A stretch of DNA of 64,000 nucleotides from JAAURS01 sp044923475 (GTDB lineage: Bacteria > Cyanobacteriota > Cyanobacteriia > Thermosynechococcales > Thermosynechococcaceae). The stretch is taken from the NCBI RefSeq assembly GCF_044923475.1, contig NZ_CP137338.1, positions 868,001-932,000 of the forward strand. Reading direction: 5' to 3'. Of the stretch, positions 1 through 5,797 are shown piece by piece. Position 1 is the stretch's first letter; the number at the start of each line of letters is the position of its first letter. The translations under genes were made by a program, and so were the position numbers. The notes under the pieces were generated by a model. That model searched no databases, was not told where the DNA came from, and saw only the letters and a list, made by a program, of their open reading frames with translations.

Positions 1-878
1 GCCGCAACCGAAGCATTCAAACTCGCAGTCTTGCCTTGCAGCGGAATGGAGGTCAACACGTCGCAGTGACGCTGGGTCAGTAAGCTCAAGCCTTCGCCTT
101 CAGCGCCTACCACCAAAACAATGGGTCCGTTTAAGGTCACTTTGTGCAAAGATTGACTGGCATTGGGCGCCAGTCCGTAGATCCAGAACCCGCTTTCCTT
201 AAGCTGCTCTAGTGCCTGATTGAGATTGATCGCTCGCGCCACAGCAATCGACTCTAACGCTCCTGCTGCCACCTTGGCGACGGTTGACGTGATCCCGACG
301 GCCCGTCGTTGGGGAATGACAATACCCTGCGCTCCCAACGCTTCTGCCGTGCGGATAATCGCACCCAAATTATGGGGATCGGTCATGCTGTCGAGGGCGA
401 CAATGACAGGGCTATCGGTGGCAGCTTTAGCTTGAGCGATCAGGTCCGGCAAATCTAGGTAATCGTAGCTGGCCACCTGGGCCGCGATCCCCTGATGTCT
501 GGCCTGTTCGGTAATGAAATCGAGGCGTTTGTTATCTACCTCGTCGATGACCGTCCCCTTTCGTTTGGCTCGATCGAGTAAGGCTGTAAACTTTGCGTCG
601 TAGCGTAAATGTGGCACCACCCAGACGCGATTGAGGGCGCGATCGCCCTCCAAGGCTGCCAGCAAGGTATTGCGCCCGTAGATCAAGTCGTTGGACTCTT
701 CTTCGACCGCTGGGGCCGGGACGGACGGCGATTCTGTCCTGTCCGAGACTGGGGCCAAAACTTTCCTGACCGAAACGGGCTTTTGAAACTTAGGCCGGGA
801 CGGACGCGCGCTGCCGCCGCTGCTGTGTTTGGAGCGGCCTCCCGCAAGCTTGGGCTTGCCTTTAGGTGATTTAGGCAT
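1..878 (-). CDS. rlmB: 23S rRNA (guanosine-2'-O-)-methyltransferase, RlmB/TrmH family (3' end outside window)
   Basis: SPOUT-class SAM-dependent 2'-O-methyltransferase, expected to modify a guanosine in the 23S rRNA peptidyl-transferase region. The frame opens at the ATG ending at 878 and runs off the left edge, so the C-terminus is missing. All three SPOUT motifs are readable: DPHNLGAIIRTAEALGA, then VVGAEGEGLS, then IPLQGKTASLNAS. An N-terminal basic, low-complexity stretch of about 60 residues (KGKPKLAGGRSKHSSGG) precedes the substrate-binding domain, which begins at about YGRNTLLAAL. It lies 77 nt downstream of mrnC on the same strand, a neighbour pairing also known in Bacillus. RlmB is favoured over other TrmH paralogues because of the YGRN..L.AL start and that neighbour. 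Confidence 0.9.
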   Translation of the reverse strand, partial: MPKSPKGKPKLAGGRSKHSSGGSARPSRPKFQKPVSVRKVLAPVSDRTESPSVPAPAVEEESNDLIYGRNTLLAALEGDRALNRVWVVPHLRYDAKFTALLDRAKRKGTVIDEVDNKRLDFITEQARHQGIAAQVASYDYLDLPDLIAQAKAATDSPVIVALDSMTDPHNLGAIIRTAEALGAQGIVIPQRRAVGITSTVAKVAAGALESIAVARAINLNQALEQLKESGFWIYGLAPNASQSLHKVTLNGPIVLVVGAEGEGLSLLTQRHCDVLTSIPLQGKTASLNASVA

Positions 879-955
879 GGGGACGTTCCTCATAAGATAT
901 AGCGCTTCATACTAAAAAGATGGGTAATACTGCTAGAGCAGAAACATGCGAGCAG

Positions 956-1390
956 TTAGGGGAGCGATCCCTCGGGGTCGGTCAATTCGCTCAGACAGAA
1001 ACGCCCGAGCAGCTCGTGCAGCCGATCCGTATCCGTTAAGTAAAGATATCCTACGAGAGTTTCCAAGGCCGTAGCATACTGATAAGTCTCTAGACTCAAC
1101 CGCTTGGGTTGACCCGTGGCGGCATTGCGCCCCTGCTTTAAAATTCGGATTTCCTCCGGGGTCAGAGCGGGCGTTAGTGCCTTGACAAAAGCCGCCTGGG
1201 TTTCTGCCCGGACGCAGCTCACGACCTGCTGGTGGTAGTCTCGAATGCGCGCGGGCGGCAGCAGGTATTGGGTGCGAATATAGAGTTCGTAAACGGCATC
1301 GCCCAGGTAGGCAAGAGCGGCAGGAGAGAGGGTTTGGGCCGTATTGGCAGCTAAAGGATAGGGCACCTTCAACGGAAACAACGGGTGCAT
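956..1390 (-). CDS. mrnC: Mini-ribonuclease 3 (MrnC)
   Basis: RNase III-type endonuclease without a dsRNA-binding domain. The known role of the family is maturation of 23S rRNA ends. The protein is 144 residues, the usual Mini-III length, and has the family signature LAYLGDAVYELYIR, where the Asp-Glu pair belongs to the metal site. The ATG ending at 1390 is given; a GTG two codons upstream (1396) is equally possible, because GAGG lies about 10 nt before the ATG and 4 nt before the GTG. It is probably co-transcribed with rlmB, so two 23S rRNA-processing functions sit together. Confidence 0.88.
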   Translation of the reverse strand: MHPLFPLKVPYPLAANTAQTLSPAALAYLGDAVYELYIRTQYLLPPARIRDYHQQVVSCVRAETQAAFVKALTPALTPEEIRILKQGRNAATGQPKRLSLETYQYATALETLVGYLYLTDTDRLHELLGRFCLSELTDPEGSLP

Positions 1391-1518
1391 TGTCACGACA
1401 CCTCGTTACACTTCCCAAGGGAAAAATCGGTCAGCAAATTTTGGCCCATTTGAACGATCGGTATCGCGGCACGCTCGAAGCCTTCTCCAAGCTGTCGCTC
1501 TAGAGTTTACAACAGTTG

Positions 1519-1857
1519 TTAGCTGGCGGGAAGATTGGCGATCGCCGTTTCAACGCTAGTCTGGAGGGACAGAAAATCCTGGAGTCTGACTAGCTTGACC
1601 GTTTGGGTCACGCGGGGGTTCGTTACAATTTGAAAAGAACCCTTCGCATTCTGCATCTGCTTGGCCAGACGCACTAAGACGCCCAGTCCAGAGCTATCAA
1701 TAAAATCGATCTTGGACAGATCTAAAATGATATTGGCAGGCTGCTCTTCCAGACACTTTGTCATCACCTTCAGAAAAACGGGCTCTGAGAAAGCGTCTAG
1801 CAAACCTGTGAGGCGAAATAGCTGATAGTTATCCCTGACGTCCCGTGTGCCTCGCAA
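1519..1857 (-). CDS. STAS-domain anti-sigma factor antagonist (SpoIIAA-like)
   Basis: Single STAS domain of about 110 residues. Proteins of this type bind a partner-switching anti-sigma factor or kinase and are controlled by Ser phosphorylation. The phosphorylation region is clear: FIDSSGLGVLVRLAKQ, with the target Ser in DSSG. The body starts RGTRDVRDNYQLFRLTG, as in other cyanobacterial STAS proteins. There is no ATG or GTG in frame near the N-terminus. The coordinates use the TTG at 1857, but the only strong ribosome site (1891-1899) sits 5 nt before an in-frame ATT ending at 1887, so the protein may be ten residues longer. No cognate kinase or phosphatase is adjacent. Confidence 0.85.
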   Translation of the reverse strand: MRGTRDVRDNYQLFRLTGLLDAFSEPVFLKVMTKCLEEQPANIILDLSKIDFIDSSGLGVLVRLAKQMQNAKGSFQIVTNPRVTQTVKLVRLQDFLSLQTSVETAIANLPAS

Positions 1858-1890
1858 GCTAACGGTCAGGTTTAATTGCTCAGGAATAGT

Positions 1891-1899
1891 CCCCTCCTT
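1891..1899 (-). promoter_or_regulatory. Strong Shine-Dalgarno site of the STAS gene
   Basis: On the minus strand this reads AAGGAGGGG, the best ribosome-binding sequence near the STAS gene. From the AGGAGG core it is 5 nt to an in-frame ATT (1885-1887), but more than 30 nt to the TTG at 1857. The frame is open throughout. It therefore argues for initiation at ATT, or at the in-frame CTG (1867-1869). Confidence 0.55.
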
Positions 1900-1972
1900 A
1901 TCGAAGCTGTAAACAAAATGTTCAAATTCAAAGATGAGGCATTAGTATAGGGTCTTTCAGTGCCCTTGTCTA

Positions 1973-3136
1973 CTAGACCTTGGACGGGTTCCGATGAACT
2001 TCCATTGCCTCGACAAACTGCCGAAAGAGGTAGTCTGCATCGTGGGGGCCTGGGCTGGCTTCGGGGTGGTACTGCACGGAAAACAGAGGCAGGGTTTTAT
2101 GGCGCATTCCGGCAATGGTTCGGTCGTTCAGATTGAGGTGGGTGACTTCAACGGCGATCGCCCCTAAGGAATCGGCATCGATGGCAAATCCGTGATTTTG
2201 GCTTGTAATTTCGACCTGTTGCTCCAGTCCGGCGGGTTGGTTGAGCCCGCGATGCCCGAATTTAAGTTTAAAGGTTTGCGCCCCTAAGGATAGCCCCAAG
2301 AGCTGATGGCCGAGACAAATGCCAAACATGGGGGTGCGGGTTTGGATCAGCGCTTGGGCAGTGGCAATGCCTTCTCGAACGGCTGCCGGATCCCCCGGAC
2401 CGTTGGACAGGAAAATGCCGTCGGGGTTGAGCTGCAAGATGGCTTCGGCGGAGGTATCGGCGGGAACCACGATGACGCGGCAGCCATAGCTCGCCAAACG
2501 CCGCAAAATATTCCGCTTGATGCCGAAATCGATGGCAACGACTAAAAACTTAGCTCGATCTTCAGCCGCGTTGGGACGCTCGGGCATAAATTCCCAGGAC
2601 TCTGGGCTGGGTTCGCTCCACTCGTAACGTTCGGGTGTCGTAACGACTTGGGTTAAATTTAACCCTTCCATTGCAGGGGCTTTGAGCACCAACTCGTGGA
2701 GCTGCACGGGATCTAGAATTTCCGTGGAGATGGCACCGTTCATGGCTCCAGCGGAGCGCAGCTTGCGGGTGAGCGCTCGCGTGTCGATCCCGTAAATGCC
2801 GGGAATTCCATGAGCTGCAAGATAGTCTGGCAGCGACTGCTGCGATCGCCAATTGCTCGGCTCCAGGCAAATATTGCGGGCGATCGCCCCTTTGATTTGG
2901 GGACGGCTCGATTCTTCATCTTCAGACGTGACGCCCGTATTGCCCAGCTCTGGATAGGTAAAAGTAACGAGCTGACCGCAGTAGCTGGGGTCGGTCAGGA
3001 CCTCTTGATAGCCCGTCATGCCCGTGTTAAAGACCACCTCGCCAATCGCAGTGCCGGGCATCCCAAAAGACCGTCCTTGGTAAGCGGTGCCGTCAGCCAA
3101 CACCAAAAGAGCAGAAGGAGCAGAAATACGAGGCAT
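1973..3136 (-). CDS. carA: Carbamoyl-phosphate synthase small subunit (glutamine amidotransferase)
   Basis: Hydrolyses glutamine and feeds ammonia to CarB for carbamoyl phosphate, the precursor of arginine and pyrimidines. The 387-residue length is normal. The N-terminal small-subunit domain contains FNTGMTGYQEVLTDPSYCG. The class I amidotransferase domain has the nucleophile Cys in FGICLGHQLLG and the His/Glu pair in YHPEASPGPHD. The start is the ATG at 3136 (MPRISAPSALLVLADG); an upstream in-frame start would add 22 unlike residues. carB is not in the window, as is common in cyanobacteria. The HicB-like gene lies 71 nt upstream on the same strand. Confidence 0.95.
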   Translation of the reverse strand: MPRISAPSALLVLADGTAYQGRSFGMPGTAIGEVVFNTGMTGYQEVLTDPSYCGQLVTFTYPELGNTGVTSEDEESSRPQIKGAIARNICLEPSNWRSQQSLPDYLAAHGIPGIYGIDTRALTRKLRSAGAMNGAISTEILDPVQLHELVLKAPAMEGLNLTQVVTTPERYEWSEPSPESWEFMPERPNAAEDRAKFLVVAIDFGIKRNILRRLASYGCRVIVVPADTSAEAILQLNPDGIFLSNGPGDPAAVREGIATAQALIQTRTPMFGICLGHQLLGLSLGAQTFKLKFGHRGLNQPAGLEQQVEITSQNHGFAIDADSLGAIAVEVTHLNLNDRTIAGMRHKTLPLFSVQYHPEASPGPHDADYLFRQFVEAMEVHRNPSKV

Positions 3137-3207
3137 AGGCTTACAAACCGTTAAAACGAAACCCTGTAATACCCTACTACGCTCCGAACCCGCCCGCAGC
3201 AATCAGG

Positions 3208-3450
3208 CTATTGAAAATCCTTATCCCGCAACTCCACCCCATCGACCTCAGGCACGGGCAGCTTGCGCGAAATCCGAAAGAAAATCCACTCCTCCAACGC
3301 CTCTGATAGGTCGTGCCGACAAAGCTCTAGCGTCTCGGCTTTGGCACACACCCCTTCGAATCCAGGGATTTCTCCATAGATGCAATCATCCTTAGGCGTC
3401 TCTCGGTATTGGGCGTGAGCCATGACCGCACGAATATAATTTGACAACAT
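3208..3450 (-). CDS. HicB-like (UPF0150) antitoxin-type protein, orphan
   Basis: Eighty residues with the partial RNase H-like fold pattern of HicB/UPF0150 proteins: YGEIPGFEGVCAKAETLELCRHDLSEALEEW, read as two motifs (YGEIPGFEGV and CRHDLSEALEEW). The tail VPEVDGVELRDKDF is typical of the short cyanobacterial form. The start is the ATG at 3450, followed by SNYIRAVMAHA. Family members normally pair with a HicA mRNA interferase, but no HicA-sized gene lies on either side: carA is downstream, and about 480 nt without a gene is upstream. It is therefore an orphan, perhaps a stand-alone regulator. Confidence 0.75.
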   Translation of the reverse strand: MLSNYIRAVMAHAQYRETPKDDCIYGEIPGFEGVCAKAETLELCRHDLSEALEEWIFFRISRKLPVPEVDGVELRDKDFQ

Positions 3451-3929
3451 AGCTGACCTAAAACACCTGCTCGAAAACTGCGACTGCTGCGCGCATCTCC
3501 CTTCACTATAGAGTTTGCCCAGAGCGCTACACCCGCACCCCAAGCGTGCGTATTGTCTTTTCCCCCTCTCAAACGGGGCCTACTTAATCTTTTCTTTACC
3601 TGGTCGCTGGCGCTGTTTTTCTTTCCCTTACGCCCGCTCGTGTGGGAAAGCTTCGTTTTTCTCCTAGCACTTCAAAATTTCCTCAAGATCGTACCAAACG
3701 CGCTCTAGTGCTTCTTGAGGCTAGTTTTGAGGCTCCTAATGCGTGCATCGGTCTCTTCAACTTTTTTGCACAATTGGGTTTCAAATTTCATCGTGAGTGG
3801 GCATAATTATCAAGAATCTGAAAATCGTTGGGAAGATTTTTGTCTTTTTAGAGACATGTCCCTGACTTTTCAGTTATCATCGTTTCTTGTGTGCAATTTT
3901 TGTACTTTCTGGCCAATAAGGGGATAGAC
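3451..3929. other. Intergenic region between the HicB-like gene and speD
   Basis: About 480 nt between divergently transcribed genes. I see no convincing coding frame, RNA gene or repeat; the open frames here have no ribosome site or family resemblance. It must hold the promoters of both flanking genes, but I cannot assign boxes reliably. Confidence 0.4.
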
Positions 3930-4430
3930 ATGTATAGATCGCTATCTGGCCAATTGGGGGACAGGTTCCTCACTCCAGTCGATTCGTCCGACGATCCGCT
4001 GGTTCGGGTTCCTGCCTCCGTTGGTTTCCACTGCATTTTAGAGTTGTACGACTGTTCCAAGACGCTTCTGAACGATGCCGACTTCGTGCGTCAAAGTTTG
4101 AGAGATGCGGCTACGCAGGCAAAGGCAACATTATTGAACGAGGTTTTACATCAATTTGAGCCCCAGGGAATAACGGCGCTGGCCTTGTTATCCGAGTCTC
4201 ACATTTCAATCCATACTTGGCCTGAAGTGGGTTACGCGGCGCTCGATGTATTTACCTGCGGCCATCACACCGATCCAGAAGAAGCCTGCAAACACATGGT
4301 TAAGGCGTTTCAGGCCGGTCGACACTTGATGAAGAAGCTGCGCCGAAATCCACCGCCAACCTCCCTCACTCTTTGTTCGAGTGAAAGTTCCACTATGGTG
4401 GATGAGCTTGTTTTAAGTACGTCTGTCTAA
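3930..4430 (+). CDS. speD: S-adenosylmethionine decarboxylase proenzyme
   Basis: Pyruvoyl enzyme that makes decarboxylated AdoMet, the aminopropyl donor for polyamine synthesis. The self-cleavage site is visible as LLSESHISIHTWPE, with cleavage expected between Glu89 and Ser90; Ser90 becomes the pyruvoyl group. The acid/base His95 and the catalytic Cys in DVFTCGHH are present. At 166 residues it is longer than the usual 115-140 residues of class 1B enzymes, with about 25 extra residues at the N-terminus and a Ser-rich tail. The ATG at 3930 is chosen because AAGGGG lies just upstream. speE follows 227 nt downstream, so the pair makes a complete aminopropyl pathway. Confidence 0.93.
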   Translation: MYRSLSGQLGDRFLTPVDSSDDPLVRVPASVGFHCILELYDCSKTLLNDADFVRQSLRDAATQAKATLLNEVLHQFEPQGITALALLSESHISIHTWPEVGYAALDVFTCGHHTDPEEACKHMVKAFQAGRHLMKKLRRNPPPTSLTLCSSESSTMVDELVLSTSV

Positions 4431-4465
4431 ATTAAGGCATTTGACTACTTCCCATAGATAGCCGT

Positions 4466-4510
4466 CTGACGCGATTCTGTCGCGCGCGTTCGCGTCAGCG
4501 CCTTCTTTTA
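4466..4510 (+). terminator. Probable terminator after speD
   Basis: A 9-bp perfect inverted repeat (CTGACGCGA at 4466-4474 and TCGCGTCAG at 4490-4498) with a 15-nt loop is followed by the T-rich stretch CTTCTTTTA. It lies between speD and speE, suggesting that the two genes are at least partly separate transcription units. Confidence 0.6.
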
Positions 4511-4657
4511 TGCATCCCTGTGCCTCATCGGTTTAGGGGCTGTTGTATTCTAGGTTGTTTTTGGATCGTCCAGATAGGCGGTATAAAGGAAACTGAGTTT
4601 AGTTTTAGGCTCAGTCGCTTTCTGCTGTGAATTAATGGTTTTGAGGGGTTAAATATT

Positions 4658-5608
4658 ATGGCGGGTGCGGACATTCAAGCAGATATGTGGTTGACCGAGG
4701 TCATTACGCCTTGGGATATGTACATGCACGGCGCGACCAAGGTGTTGGCCTATCGCAAGACCCAGTTTCAGGATATGTACATTATTGAGTCTGGCTCCTT
4801 TGGCAAAGCGCTGATGCTGGATGGGAAGTGGCAGTCTTCGGAGAAAGATGAGTTTTTGTACCACGAGGGTTTAGTGCACCCGCCGTTGATCGTGCACGGC
4901 GATCCCAAGAAGGTTTTGATTCTGGGCGGAGCGGAGGGCGCAACGATCCGCGAGGTGTTGCGCTGGCAGGGTGTGGAGCGCATTGTGATGGTGGATATTG
5001 ATGGGGAGGTGGTGGAAGCCTGCAAGGAGCTTTTGCCTGAAATGCATCAGGGTGCGTTTGAAGATCCTCGCGTTGAGGTCATTATTGATGACGCTCAAAA
5101 ATATATCGATACTACGACGGAAAAGTGGGATGCGGTGATTTCGGATTTATCAGATCCCATCGAATCTGGGCCTGCTTTTGCACTATTTACCCAGGAACAC
5201 TATCAGCAGGTCAGTCGCATTTTGACTCCCAACGGTATGTTTATGCTGCACTCTGGGCCGCTGTTTTGGACGGAACTGTACATGCACGCCCGTCTTGCCA
5301 ATACGGTTAAGTCGGTGTTTCCCTACGCTCAGTCGGCAATGTGCTACGCCACCAGCTATGGTTTGCCATTGTCTTATATCATTGCGTCAAACCAAGAATT
5401 TTCGGCGACGCCCGATCCTGAAGAGAGCGATCGCATTCTTGCTGAAAAAACTACAGGCGGGTTCCGCATGATGGACGGTCGGACTTTATTGGGCATGCTT
5501 CAGGTCCCGCTGCATATCCGCAAGTTAGTAGAAGCCGAGACTGAGGTCTATACTCTCAAAAGTCCGCCCACACCGTTTGGACGAGGTTCGATGGAAGCAG
5601 AACGTTGA
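4658..5608 (+). CDS. speE: Polyamine aminopropyltransferase (spermidine/thermospermine synthase family)
   Basis: Transfers an aminopropyl group from decarboxylated AdoMet to a di- or polyamine. The protein is 316 residues, with an N-terminal beta domain (to about residue 70) and a Rossmann domain. The co-substrate loop reads LILGGAEGATIREVLRW at 87-103, where many family members have GGGEG. The acidic residue binding the nucleoside is in MVDIDGEVVEACK. The catalytic loop is DLSDPIESGP at 163-172; this D-L-S/A-D-P form resembles the plant ACL5 thermospermine synthase branch more than the D-S-S/T-D-P of classical spermidine synthases. The product is therefore uncertain. It follows speD. Confidence 0.9.
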   Translation: MAGADIQADMWLTEVITPWDMYMHGATKVLAYRKTQFQDMYIIESGSFGKALMLDGKWQSSEKDEFLYHEGLVHPPLIVHGDPKKVLILGGAEGATIREVLRWQGVERIVMVDIDGEVVEACKELLPEMHQGAFEDPRVEVIIDDAQKYIDTTTEKWDAVISDLSDPIESGPAFALFTQEHYQQVSRILTPNGMFMLHSGPLFWTELYMHARLANTVKSVFPYAQSAMCYATSYGLPLSYIIASNQEFSATPDPEESDRILAEKTTGGFRMMDGRTLLGMLQVPLHIRKLVEAETEVYTLKSPPTPFGRGSMEAER

Positions 5609-5633
5609 AGCTGTTTTGGAAAATGCGATTTGA

Positions 5634-5723
5634 GGCCCCCCTTTTTCTTGGCGTAGCCGCTCTGAAAGAGCTGGGGGACTAGGGGGGATCGGATGTGTAG
5701 CGTGATTTTGCAAAATTGGCATA
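5634..5723. repeat. Partial copy of a cyanobacterial inverted-repeat (MITE-like) element
   Basis: The stretch CCCCCCTTTTTCTTGGCG through GCAAAATTGGCAT is nearly identical to the right part of the element at 9105-9269. It includes the segment GTAGCCGCTCTGAAAGAGCT and the end AGGGGGGATCGGAT. The left inverted-repeat arm is degraded here. It lies between speE and the downstream kinase gene, which converge on it. Confidence 0.7.
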
Positions 5724-5797
5724 ACAAGGTTTTCCGTTCCACCGCACCTCAAACCCCAGATTCAAATTCCCCTTACGTCCTGCGATCTATGACCCAA

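Noticed and set aside
1397..1502. Plus-strand frame with protein-like text (GQQILAHLNDRYRGTLEAF) between the STAS gene and mrnC
   Set aside because: It is short, has no start or ribosome site, and runs antisense from the mrnC start; no family recognised. Possibly an old gene end, but not supportable.
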